A DNA stretch of 64,000 nt, from the NCBI GenBank assembly GCA_030654835.1, contig JAURWS010000060.1:62001-126000 (forward strand). The letters run 5' to 3'. Source of the stretch: Gammaproteobacteria bacterium. Its GTDB lineage: Bacteria > Pseudomonadota > Gammaproteobacteria > Pseudomonadales > Pseudohongiellaceae. Within the stretch, counting starts at the first letter, position 1. Each line of letters opens with the position of its first letter. The position numbers were made by a program, and so were the translations under genes. The notes under the pieces were generated by a model. It was given only the letters and a program-made list of their open reading frames with translations. It was not told where the DNA came from and did not search any database. This document shows, one piece after another, positions 30,130 to 38,169 of the stretch.

Positions 30130-30234
30130 GCCTTGCTGGTGCGGCCATCATGGACACGCCGTGAACCCATCCATGGGGGCTCGCTTTCGCCATCCATGGC
30201 TCAAGACGGTCCATGATGGCCGCACCAGCAAGGC
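30130..30234 (-). repeat. Conserved-core, variable-stem hairpin repeat, copy B
   Basis: Perfect 26-base arms at 30130-30155 and 30209-30234. The 53-base core is in minus orientation relative to copy A and matches it closely. CGAAGCAC at 30110-30117 and 30240-30247 forms an 8-base direct repeat around the element. Confidence 0.87.
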
Positions 30235-30320
30235 ACTCCCGAAGCACGATGCTATGCGTACCCAATGGCAACCCCAAGTGCGAGTGCTGATCTTCAGGTC
30301 TTCGAGTATCACCATGCTTA

Positions 30321-30439
30321 GATCTGTGGTGTGGGATAGGGGATGGCAGGACCGTTGAGCGCCATGGATGGCGCGATCGAGCCCTACATGGATGTATTCA
30401 CGGGCGTGTCCTGACAGTCCCTATCTCACACCACAGATC
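30321..30439 (+). repeat. Conserved-core, variable-stem hairpin repeat, copy C
   Basis: Arms at 30321-30352 and 30408-30439 (32 bases, about four mismatches), core 55 bases with CCATGGATGG, CGAGCCC, ATGGATG and TTCACGGGCGT. Stem sequence is unrelated to copies A, B or D. Together with copy B it fills most of the 431-base gap 30046-30476 between two convergent genes; nothing else seen there. Confidence 0.83.
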
Positions 30440-30476
30440 GACCTACGGAGCAGTATTTGAAGAACTCAGAAGAAAA

Positions 30477-31028
30477 TCAGAACTCGCGACGCCGCTCGAA
30501 GTGATACATGACCCACTCCGTGAATTCGGTGTTCGTACCTGAAACAGGGTCCTGCCAGTGCAGAGTGACATTGCGCACGCACTGATAAATTCGGAAGGAA
30601 TCCGTGTCCTCGATTATCAACCCCCGCACCGACGGATTGAGTGTGTAGTTGGAAATCTCCACCAGCTTCCAGTTCTCCGCCATCGTATCGCTGATGCACT
30701 GGCTTCCGGACAGCAGATCGACGTAAGACATCTCGGTTTCCGCCCACGCCTGTGCGGCAACGGTCAGATCGATGGCAAGATTGGTGGTGATGGCGGCATT
30801 GTTCTCGTCGCTGAAAAGGATCGAATTGAGTTTGATTGCATGCTCACTCTGATTCTGTGCCACCAGCCGCAGGCCAGCATTGCTTTTCTCGCCCCACGCA
30901 CTCGAATAGATCGCATACTTGATAGGCGAGTCACTTTCCGCGGGCGGGGCGATTGTGGCGGCTCCCTGTGCGAGCGCGGAATCAGCAATCGCCAGGGCAA
31001 TTAGCATGCACAACGTTGCTTTCGACAT
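30477..31028 (-). CDS. Secreted protein of unknown function
   Basis: 183 residues from the ATG at 31028; the frame is open further upstream to 31343, but that stretch does not look like protein and 31028 gives a clean signal peptide (LCMLIALAIADSALA, then QGAAT). Two cysteines (ISDTM region and IYQCVRNV) may form a disulfide in the periplasm. Not recognised. Divergent from the Mrp gene. Confidence 0.68.
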   Translation of the reverse strand: MSKATLCMLIALAIADSALAQGAATIAPPAESDSPIKYAIYSSAWGEKSNAGLRLVAQNQSEHAIKLNSILFSDENNAAITTNLAIDLTVAAQAWAETEMSYVDLLSGSQCISDTMAENWKLVEISNYTLNPSVRGLIIEDTDSFRIYQCVRNVTLHWQDPVSGTNTEFTEWVMYHFERRREF

Positions 31029-31260
31029 CGCAATAGTTATTCCTGGCTGAGTGGTTATTGTGCTGAGTCCGGGCTCAGAGGTTAGCTGAAAAGAAAGGGG
31101 TTTTCCACGCCGATATCGCCCTTGCCATCTCCCTGCCTGCGAGTGAGATGAAGATAGATCAGGGATGTTCAAGACTGGCGTGGCAATGGATAATGCCTGC
31201 TCTCCGAAGACCGGTCTCTGGTCATCGATCACCCTTTCTGTTTGTAAAAGTGAGTCGCTC

Positions 31261-32082
31261 TTGAGTATGTTGAATGCAGTAAAACACATCGTCTGCGTGG
31301 CCTCTGGCAAGGGTGGTGTCGGTAAATCCACGACCGCCGTCAATCTTGCACTGGCCCTGCATCAACGCGGTCTGCGTGTCGGGCTGCTTGACGCGGACAT
31401 CTATGGACCAAGCCAGCCTCTGATGCTTGGCGTGAAAGCCGGTACGCGGCCGCAGATCATCGACAACAAATACATGGAGCCGATTCGCGCCCATGGCATC
31501 GTCTCCAACTCCATGGGTTATCTGGTGGATTCAACGACGGCGATGGCGTGGCGTGCACCGATGATCGTGGGTGCCTTCAAGCAGATGCTGGAGCAGACCC
31601 TGTGGTCAGATCTGGACTATTTGATCATCGATATGCCGCCGGGTACGGGAGACATTCAACTGAGTCTTTCCCAGTCGGTGGCAGTCAGTGGTGCAGTGAT
31701 CGTGACCACACCGCAGGACGTGGCGCTGCTGGATGCGCGCAAGGGCATCGAGATGTTCCGCAAGGTGAATGTACCGATTCTAGGCATAGTCGAGAACATG
31801 GGAATCCACATTTGCTCAAACTGCGGACATGCAGAGGCGATTTTCGGAGAGGGTGGCGGCAAGAAGATTGCGAACGACTACGGTGTCGATGTCATCGGGT
31901 CGCTGCCACTCGATCTCTCGATTCGTGAGCATACGGACAGCGGCAACCCGATCGTGGTGGCACAGCCAGACAGCGCAGTGGCGAAGGCCTATCGTGTGCT
32001 GGCGGAAAAAGTCGTGCAGAAGATTGAGGGGCTGAGTGCCTCACAATCGGCACAACCCAGTATCAGCATGACGGATGATTGA
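31261..32082 (+). CDS. apbC: Mrp/ApbC-type Fe-S cluster carrier ATPase
   Basis: 273 residues from a TTG at 31261 with GTGAG upstream; an ATG at 31267 or a longer start at 31165 are alternatives. Deviant Walker A GKGGVGKSTTAVNLA, DADIYGPSQP, IIDMPPGTGD and the C-terminal CSNCG (CxxC), which binds the bridging iron-sulfur cluster. It loads Fe-S clusters onto target proteins in the cytoplasm. Most gammaproteobacterial Mrp proteins carry an N-terminal DUF59 (MIP18) domain; this one does not. Confidence 0.92.
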   Translation: MSMLNAVKHIVCVASGKGGVGKSTTAVNLALALHQRGLRVGLLDADIYGPSQPLMLGVKAGTRPQIIDNKYMEPIRAHGIVSNSMGYLVDSTTAMAWRAPMIVGAFKQMLEQTLWSDLDYLIIDMPPGTGDIQLSLSQSVAVSGAVIVTTPQDVALLDARKGIEMFRKVNVPILGIVENMGIHICSNCGHAEAIFGEGGGKKIANDYGVDVIGSLPLDLSIREHTDSGNPIVVAQPDSAVAKAYRVLAEKVVQKIEGLSASQSAQPSISMTDD

Positions 32083-32091
32083 TGTCCATGG

Positions 32092-32613
32092 TCAGGGTGA
32101 TGGTGTGACCTCGAAACGATAGATGATGTAGGACATGGGGGAGTGCAGAACACTGAAGCGGTGCGGTATTCCCGCAGGCAGCACGACGACATCACCCGGG
32201 CCTATCTCCTGCGTGTCACCCCCAATCTGCGTCACAAAGAAGCTCGGCGTGTCGCCGAGGTTGGGGGGATCGGATACGGCACGCTGCTCCTGCATTTCTC
32301 CGCCTGTGACGAGCGCGCCGGAACCTTCGATGATCTGATAGATCTCCGTCAACTCTTCGTGCATCAGTGCCCGGTTTTCCGCTGCGGTGCGATGCACAAT
32401 GCCCACGCGCACCAACCCGCCTTTGACTGGAGTCTCATTGACCTTGGTGTCCAGAATGTTGCCCGCTACGGAGCGGCTCATGGTCGCTTGCCAATCGGCA
32501 GCCTTTACGACCGCTGCTGCAGACGCGGCAGGGGGCTGTGCATATGCCAATGCGTGGGGTAACAGAGCAGTTACCACTGTACTGAAAAGAACCCTGCGGA
32601 TAATCGTCTTCAT
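32092..32613 (-). CDS. Exported cupin-domain protein
   Basis: 173 residues with a signal peptide (VLFSTVVTALLPHALAYAQ). The cupin motifs are HEELTEIYQIIEGSG in the first half and GPGDVVVLPAGIPHRFSV in the second, giving likely metal-binding histidines and a glutamate. Function unknown; small periplasmic cupins include dioxygenase- and isomerase-like proteins. Convergent with apbC, ten bases apart. Confidence 0.75.
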   Translation of the reverse strand: MKTIIRRVLFSTVVTALLPHALAYAQPPAASAAAVVKAADWQATMSRSVAGNILDTKVNETPVKGGLVRVGIVHRTAAENRALMHEELTEIYQIIEGSGALVTGGEMQEQRAVSDPPNLGDTPSFFVTQIGGDTQEIGPGDVVVLPAGIPHRFSVLHSPMSYIIYRFEVTPSP

Positions 32614-32677
32614 GCCAAGTCTCCTGAGAGGGCCTTTTGAATGCCCCGGTTATCGACGTGTCTGATCGAGCTAAAGA

Positions 32678-34360
32678 CTACACGTGCTCTCCCGGCAGGC
32701 GGATGTTTCTGACGATCTCCTGCACCTCGAATGGTGGTTCGACGGTGAAGCGGCAGACCACCAGTGCGACCACGAGATTGAGAAGTGTGCCCAGTGTCCC
32801 GATCCCTTCGGGGGAGATACCGAACCACCAGTGTTCGGCGGTGCTCATCGTGGGATTGATGAACTTGAAGTAGATGATGTAGGCCGCCGTGAAGGTAAAT
32901 CCAGAGACCATCCCGGCCACAGCTCCGTGCTTGTTCATCCTGCTGTAGAAGATACCCAGTACGATGGCCGGGAAGAACGAGGCGGCTGCCAGCCCGAAGG
33001 CGAAGGCGACCACTTCGGCCACGAAGCCGGGCGGATTGATGCCGAAATACCCCGCGATCAGTACTGCAAAGAAGATCGCAATGCGTGCGTAATTCAACTC
33101 CTCCTTCTCAGTAGTGTGGGGCCGCAGGCAGCGCTTGATCAAGTCGTGGGAGATTGACGTCGATATCACCAGCAGCAGTCCTGATGCGGTGGAGAGTGCC
33201 GCCGCGAGTGCGCCCGCCGCTACCAGTGCCGCGACCCAGTTCGGCAGTTGAGCAATCTCCGGATTTGCCAGCACCATGATGTCCCGGTTGACGGTCAACT
33301 CATTTACTGCAGCATTTCCCACATACTGAATCCGTCCGTCGTCATTTTTGTCATTGAAGGTAATCAGGCCCGTGCGTTCCCAGGTCGAGAACCACGAGGG
33401 CATGGTGCTGTATTCGGCATTGTTCACCGTGTCCAGCAGATTAGTCTTGGAAAATGCTGCCAGCGCTGGCGCGGTTGTATACAGCAGCGCGATGAACAGC
33501 AGCGCATAACCCGCAGACTTGCGCGCATCGCGTACTGACGGCACAGTGAAGAAGCGAATGATCACATGCGGTAGTCCGGCGGTGCCAAACATCAGCGCGG
33601 CGGTGATGAAGAAGACGTCCTGTGTGCTCTTCTGCCCTTCGGTATAGGTGCCGAATCCCAACTCTCTGGACAGGCCATCCAGGCGGTCCAGCAGATAGCC
33701 GCCACCGTATTCAGGAGTCAGTTCTGAGCCAAAGCCCAATTGTGGAATCGGATTGCCGGTCATCATCAGCGACAGGAATATCGCCGGGACCATATATGCA
33801 AAAATCAGTACGCAGTACTGGGCGACCTGCGTATAAGTGATGCCTTTCATGCCGCCGAGCACCGCATAACAGAATACGATCGCCATCCCGATGACGACAC
33901 CGGTCGTGATGTCGACCTCCAGAAAGCGCGAGAAAACGATTCCGGCGCCCTGCATTTGACCACAGACATACACGAATGAAATCACGATGGCGCAGAATAT
34001 TGCCGTCAGCCGCGCGCTCTGAGAATAATAACGGTCGCCGATGAAGGCCGGCACGGTGAACTTGCCGAACTTGCGCAGGTAGGGTGCCAGCAGTAATGCC
34101 AGCAATACATAGCCGCCGGTCCAGCCCATCAGGTAATAAGCGCCGTCCCGCCCCAGAAAGGAAATCAAACCTGCCATCGAAATAAAGGATGCAGCCGACA
34201 TCCAGTCGGCAGCCGTCGCCATGCCATTCGTCAGGGGGTGGATACCACCACCGGCGACATAGAAATCATGTGTGGAACCGGCCTTTGACCATATGGCGAT
34301 CAGGACGTAGAGTCCGAAAGACAGGAAGATAAATAGGTAAGTCCAGATCTGCACACTCAT
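32678..34360 (-). CDS. Sodium:solute symporter, acetate (ActP/VC_2705) type
   Basis: 560 residues with about 13 membrane segments, SLC5/SSS family. Typical motifs: TAADWMSAASFISMAGL near the start, GTAGLPHVIIRFFTVP in the middle and the AFAFGLAAASFFPAIVLGIF helix. It overlaps the small DUF4212 protein by four bases, the arrangement of VC_2705-type acetate or monocarboxylate symporters. With acs in the same window, acetate uptake is the best guess; pyruvate or propionate remain possible. Confidence 0.88.
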   Translation of the reverse strand: MSVQIWTYLFIFLSFGLYVLIAIWSKAGSTHDFYVAGGGIHPLTNGMATAADWMSAASFISMAGLISFLGRDGAYYLMGWTGGYVLLALLLAPYLRKFGKFTVPAFIGDRYYSQSARLTAIFCAIVISFVYVCGQMQGAGIVFSRFLEVDITTGVVIGMAIVFCYAVLGGMKGITYTQVAQYCVLIFAYMVPAIFLSLMMTGNPIPQLGFGSELTPEYGGGYLLDRLDGLSRELGFGTYTEGQKSTQDVFFITAALMFGTAGLPHVIIRFFTVPSVRDARKSAGYALLFIALLYTTAPALAAFSKTNLLDTVNNAEYSTMPSWFSTWERTGLITFNDKNDDGRIQYVGNAAVNELTVNRDIMVLANPEIAQLPNWVAALVAAGALAAALSTASGLLLVISTSISHDLIKRCLRPHTTEKEELNYARIAIFFAVLIAGYFGINPPGFVAEVVAFAFGLAAASFFPAIVLGIFYSRMNKHGAVAGMVSGFTFTAAYIIYFKFINPTMSTAEHWWFGISPEGIGTLGTLLNLVVALVVCRFTVEPPFEVQEIVRNIRLPGEHV

Positions 34361-34674
34361 GGTTTGATCTCCGTGTCGACATTCGCGGAGTGAGTAACAT
34401 GTGGCTTGTCAGCCGTCTCGATCTGATCGAGCTTGTACTGATGATCCAGCCTGTCCATGAGCCGGATGTAGACAAATATCAGGACCACAAAGCCATAGAT
34501 CGACCCTTGCTGGGCCATCCAGAAGCCGAGCTTGAAGCCGCCGAGTCGAAAGTTGTCGAGAAAATCCGCCAGCAAGATGCCGCAGACAAAGGAGATGAAG
34601 AACCAGATACACAACAGAATGAGCACTATTCTGATGTTGGCTTTCCAGTACGAGCGCGCATTTCTATCGGACAT
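34357..34674 (-). CDS. DUF4212 small subunit of a sodium:solute symporter
   Basis: 105 residues with two membrane helices: IRIVLILLCIWFFISFVCGILL and IYGFVVLIFVYIRLMDRL. DUF4212 proteins always precede VC_2705-type symporters, as here, with an ATGA overlap. AGAGG lies just upstream of the ATG, and an A-rich CA motif lies 25-37 bases upstream of it, a possible Hfq/Crc repression site. Confidence 0.88.
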   Translation of the reverse strand: MSDRNARSYWKANIRIVLILLCIWFFISFVCGILLADFLDNFRLGGFKLGFWMAQQGSIYGFVVLIFVYIRLMDRLDHQYKLDQIETADKPHVTHSANVDTEIKP

Positions 34675-34698
34675 TGCGGGCCTCTTATAATTTATTGA

Positions 34699-34711
34699 TT
34701 TTGTTGTTTTT
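34699..34711 (-). promoter_or_regulatory. CA motif (possible Hfq/Crc site) in the symporter leader
   Basis: On the minus strand the leader reads AAAACAACAAAA about 13 bases upstream of the ribosome-binding site. It fits AAYAAYAA-type sites that Hfq/Crc use for catabolite repression in Pseudomonas. The CrcZ-like RNA in this window carries the same motif. Confidence 0.5.
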
Positions 34712-34820
34712 TATTCTTTGTCCATACAAAGGCAGCGCCGATGGTATCACTAAAAAAATAGCTCGTACATCGGCTGCAGTTGCTGACCGCCGCCCCTCAG
34801 AGCCGACTGTTGATTTATTA

Positions 34821-34860
34821 ATCAATTGCATTACTATTCATGACATTGATATAAATTGAT
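34821..34860. promoter_or_regulatory. ATTGAT repeats between the symporter and lysR genes
   Basis: ATCAAT at 34821-34826 and ATTGAT at 34845-34850 and 34855-34860. The last two are 10 bases apart, one helical turn, and form an inverted repeat with the first. The position next to the LysR start suggests an operator. Confidence 0.35.
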
Positions 34861-34896
34861 CGCAGTATTCCTGATAAATGTGAAGTGGCGGCGCGT

Positions 34897-35787
34897 ATGA
34901 GTCTGAAGAAATGTGATCTCAATCTGTTTCTGGTGTTCGACACCATTTATTCGGAGCGAAATCTGACTCAGGCGGCAAAGGCTCTGGCCATTACTCAGCC
35001 TGCTGTCAGCAATGCATTGGCGCGGTTGCGCAAGCTCTTCAATGACGAGCTGTTCGTGCGCACAGCCAGAGGCATGTTACCGACGCCTGTGGCCGATGGG
35101 ATAGCCCAGAATGTCTTGGACGCACTCGGACTTCTCAACGCCAGTATTATGGAACGGGAAGAATTTTACCCGGCGCTGGCTGAGCGGACCTATCAGTTCA
35201 GTATGACCGATCTGGCAGAGGACCTGGTGTTGCCTCGGTTGATTCCGCATTTTCAGCAGCATGCTCCCGGAGTGGCGTTGCAGAGTTACTATGTCAAACG
35301 CACGGAACTCGTGCGCAATCTGGCGCGAGGTGAGATCGATTTCGCTGTCGATATTCCGATTGTGGAGGACCCTCAGCTTTGTCATCAATCTCTGACTGCC
35401 GATGATTACGTCTGCGTTGTGCGCCATGGGCACCCGGCCTTGCAGCAGGAGTTGACGCTGGAGCGCTTCATGGCGCTGCAGCATATTCATGTGTCGAGTC
35501 GCCGCAAAGGGCTGGGGCAGATCGATGTGGCACTGCTCAAGCATGGCTGTGAGCGCCGCATCATGTTGCGGGTTCAGCATTACAGGGTTGCGGCCGCCAT
35601 CGTCGAGACGACAGACCTTGCTCTGAGCGTGCCGCGCTACCTTGCGGTCAAATACGATCTGGAAATCCTGCCGTTGCCTTTTGCGGTGCCTAAACTCGAT
35701 TTCCATCTGTATTGGCACAAGCACTCTGACAGCGATGCGTCGCATCGCTGGCTGCGGGAAGTCATGACGAGGTTATTCAGGCCGTGA
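34897..35787 (+). CDS. LysR-family transcriptional regulator
   Basis: 296 residues from the ATG at 34897. N-terminal winged helix: LNLFLVFDTIYSERNLTQAAKALAITQPAVSNALARLRKLF; then a periplasmic-binding-like effector domain of usual length. The pattern (no extra domain, NodD/LeuO-like sequence) is common for regulators of catabolic or transport genes. It is divergent from the acetate-type symporter operon, which is the likely target. Effector unknown. Confidence 0.9.
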   Translation: MSLKKCDLNLFLVFDTIYSERNLTQAAKALAITQPAVSNALARLRKLFNDELFVRTARGMLPTPVADGIAQNVLDALGLLNASIMEREEFYPALAERTYQFSMTDLAEDLVLPRLIPHFQQHAPGVALQSYYVKRTELVRNLARGEIDFAVDIPIVEDPQLCHQSLTADDYVCVVRHGHPALQQELTLERFMALQHIHVSSRRKGLGQIDVALLKHGCERRIMLRVQHYRVAAAIVETTDLALSVPRYLAVKYDLEILPLPFAVPKLDFHLYWHKHSDSDASHRWLREVMTRLFRP

Positions 35788-35814
35788 ACGTGTGCAGGAC
35801 GGCGTTACCGCCGC

Positions 35815-36321
35815 TTACTCGATGTATTCCTTGATGTAGTTCAGCAGTCTGCGACGATGCACGCGAGCGGCCTCGGTGTCGTCCTTGCTGTAGTTGCGGA
35901 CCATCTGACGGATAGCCTGACGTTCGGCGAGCGGGAAATCGGTGACGAACGCGTTGACATCTTCTTCCGATCCAGCCAGCAGTCGATCACCCCATTGCTC
36001 GATCAATTGTGCGCGCCGAACCTGAGCGATGTCGGGCGTGCGCATCTTGTCCAGTTGCGCCTGGATTTCGTCATGATTGGAATCGCGCATGATCTTGCCA
36101 ATGAGCTGCAGCTGGCGCCTTCTCGCACCATTGCTATTGGGCAGGCGATTGAATTCGTTGATCGCGGCGATCAGCGTGTCTGGCAGAGGCAACTTCTCCA
36201 GCTGCTTCTTGTTCAGGGTCGTCAACTCTTGACCTAGCTCCTGAAGGTGGGTAGCGTCGCGTTTCAGTTGTGACTTGCTGGGAGGTTCCAGGCTCCAGTC
36301 GATGGGTTCGCGTTGTTTCAT
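35815..36321 (-). CDS. darP: Ribosome biogenesis factor DarP (YjgA, DUF615)
   Basis: 168 residues from the ATG at 36321, which has AGGA nine bases upstream; the longer frame to 36420 adds a non-family leader. Conserved segments: PPSKSQLKRDATHLQELGQEL, LQLIGKIMRD and the C-terminal RMVRNYS-type arginine-rich helix (RQMVRNYSKDD, RVHRRRLLNYIKE). DarP binds late 50S precursors. Convergent with the LysR gene. Confidence 0.93.
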   Translation of the reverse strand: MKQREPIDWSLEPPSKSQLKRDATHLQELGQELTTLNKKQLEKLPLPDTLIAAINEFNRLPNSNGARRRQLQLIGKIMRDSNHDEIQAQLDKMRTPDIAQVRRAQLIEQWGDRLLAGSEEDVNAFVTDFPLAERQAIRQMVRNYSKDDTEAARVHRRRLLNYIKEYIE

Positions 36322-36355
36322 GCTTGCTTTCCTGCCCCGATATGAGGGTTGTGTG

Positions 36356-36622
36356 TCATTCGCTTTCGTCGAAACGATTGTCAACCAGTGTGGTGATGGC
36401 CTCCAGGGCCTCTTTCTCATCCTCGCCGTCGATGATGATGTTGAGCACAGTGCCCTTGCTGGCGGCCAGCATCATCAAAGAGAGAATGCTCTTGCCGTCG
36501 ACCAGTTTGTCCGCGCCGACCTTGATGCTGCTGCGAAATGTGGAGGCGACCGAGACCATGCGCGAGGCGGCTCTGGCGTGCAATCCCGCTTTGTTACTGA
36601 TGGTGATGGTAGATGTGATCAT
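36356..36622 (-). CDS. ptsO: Phosphocarrier protein NPr (nitrogen PTS)
   Basis: 88 residues of HPr fold. Phosphorylation histidine in NKAGLHARAAS (His15) and the second conserved site GKSILSLMMLAASKG around Ser46. In the PTS-Ntr chain it passes phosphate from PtsP to PtsN. It lies seven bases past the rapZ stop, so it belongs to the ptsN-rapZ-npr unit downstream of rpoN, as in E. coli. Confidence 0.95.
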   Translation of the reverse strand: MITSTITISNKAGLHARAASRMVSVASTFRSSIKVGADKLVDGKSILSLMMLAASKGTVLNIIIDGEDEKEALEAITTLVDNRFDESE

Positions 36623-36628
36623 GATTCT

Positions 36629-37501
36629 CTAAGCGGTTTCCCTGCGGCGCAGTTCACGATGCAGGACCTGCACGTTTCTGATGGTCTTGGAAAAATGATG
36701 CCTCAGCTGCTCGCTCAGATAAACGGAACGATGCTGGCCACCTGTGCAGCCGATGGCCACTGTCATGTAGCTGCGATTGCTCTCCGCGAATCTGGGCAGC
36801 CACTTGTCCAGATACGCACGCAGGTCCTCGTGCATGGCGCGAAATTCGGGCTGACTCTCCAGCCATTCACCGACTTCAATATCCAGCCCCGTAAGCGGAC
36901 GCAACTGCGTGTCCCAATAAGGGTTCGGGAGGCAGCGGACGTCGTAAACAATGTCTGCATCGATGGGCACGCCGTGTTTGTATCCGAACGATTCAAACAG
37001 CAGCGCCATACCGGTGGAATCATCCCGTTCCACGATGCGCGTCTTGATGTTGTCACGTAGCTGGTGCAGTGACATATGGCTGGTGTCGATGGATAGACTG
37101 GCCAGCAGTGCAATCTGCTCCAGCAGCTCTGTTTCCATGTTGATCGCTTCACGCAGACCAATCTTGTCAGTCGTCAGCGGATGCTTGCGGCGACTCTCGC
37201 TGAAGCGCTTGATCAGGGTCGGGCTGCTGGCGTCGAGAAAGATGATCTCGGGTCTCAGCGAGGTCTGGTTCAATGCCTCCAGAATCTGCGGTACTTGCTT
37301 GAGGTCCAGCGGGACATTGCGGGCATCGATACTCACAGCAACTCTCGGCAGATCAGTCGCCTGCGCACTGACGCGCTGCGCCAGTGCGGGCAGCAGACTG
37401 GCCGGCAGATTGTCGATGCAGTAATAGCCGTGATCTTCCAGCATGTTGAGCGCCGTGCTCTTGCCGGAACCGGAACGGCCGCTGATGATGAGCAGTTTCA
37501 C
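36629..37501 (-). CDS. rapZ: RNase adapter protein RapZ
   Basis: 290 residues. Walker A GRSGSGKSTALNML at the N-terminus and the C-terminal domain with IGCTGGQHRSVYLSEQL. RapZ guides RNase E to the small RNA GlmZ and so controls glucosamine-6-phosphate synthase, and it binds nucleotides. Located between ptsN (105-base gap) and npr, the usual order. Confidence 0.95.
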   Translation of the reverse strand: MKLLIISGRSGSGKSTALNMLEDHGYYCIDNLPASLLPALAQRVSAQATDLPRVAVSIDARNVPLDLKQVPQILEALNQTSLRPEIIFLDASSPTLIKRFSESRRKHPLTTDKIGLREAINMETELLEQIALLASLSIDTSHMSLHQLRDNIKTRIVERDDSTGMALLFESFGYKHGVPIDADIVYDVRCLPNPYWDTQLRPLTGLDIEVGEWLESQPEFRAMHEDLRAYLDKWLPRFAESNRSYMTVAIGCTGGQHRSVYLSEQLRHHFSKTIRNVQVLHRELRRRETA

Positions 37502-37606
37502 AATGTCTGTCGCCTGGGATTTGGAGCAGGAGTAATGCAGCGCCGGGTGTATGGCGGCATCAGTTTCGGGCTAACAGTATCAGGTTTGCCGGGTCGTGAA
37601 CAGTGA

Positions 37607-38056
37607 TCAGGAATTCACCGCTATGTCATACAATTCCTGCGCGGATGTCGCCTGGCGCAGCTTGTTGCAGAAGGATTCCTGGTGAAACAGTGCTGCCAAT
37701 GCACCGAGAACCTTCAGATGCTCGTGCGTTTCCTGTGCAGGGACGATCAGGACAAAGAGCAGATCCACACGGCGTGAATCGACAGCGTCAAAGTCGATGC
37801 CTTCATCCAGTTTGATGAGCGCACCGGTGATTGCCTTGCAATCGGCCAGGCGGCAGTGAGGAATCCCTATGCCATTGCCAATGCCGGTGCTGCCCAGTTG
37901 TTCTCTTGCCAGCAGCGCAGTGTAAATGTTGTCGGCATTGAGTGCGGGGGTGTCTTCGGCAATAAGCTCGCTGATGGTTGTCAGAAAGCGCTTCTTGCTG
38001 ACGCCGGGCAGGTTGCAGTAACAGCGCTCGGGGGTCAGGATGGTATCAAGTCGCAT
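37607..38056 (-). CDS. ptsN: Nitrogen PTS EIIA component
   Basis: 149 residues, EIIA-Ntr/mannitol type. Active histidine in GIGIPHCRL (His67) and the LVLIVPAQETHEHLKVLGALA segment. In the nitrogen PTS it regulates potassium transport and sigma54-linked processes rather than sugar uptake. In most gammaproteobacteria hpf lies between rpoN and ptsN; here the gap is only 113 bases with no gene. Confidence 0.95.
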   Translation of the reverse strand: MRLDTILTPERCYCNLPGVSKKRFLTTISELIAEDTPALNADNIYTALLAREQLGSTGIGNGIGIPHCRLADCKAITGALIKLDEGIDFDAVDSRRVDLLFVLIVPAQETHEHLKVLGALAALFHQESFCNKLRQATSAQELYDIAVNS

Positions 38057-38169
38057 GTTGAACAGATCTCAAAGGGAAATTTTGCGCGGCTGATTCTAGC
38101 ACCGAAGTGCACGGGCTTATGAGTGATTTTTGCGACATGCGTACGATTATCAGCTGTGTTCGTTGTTGT

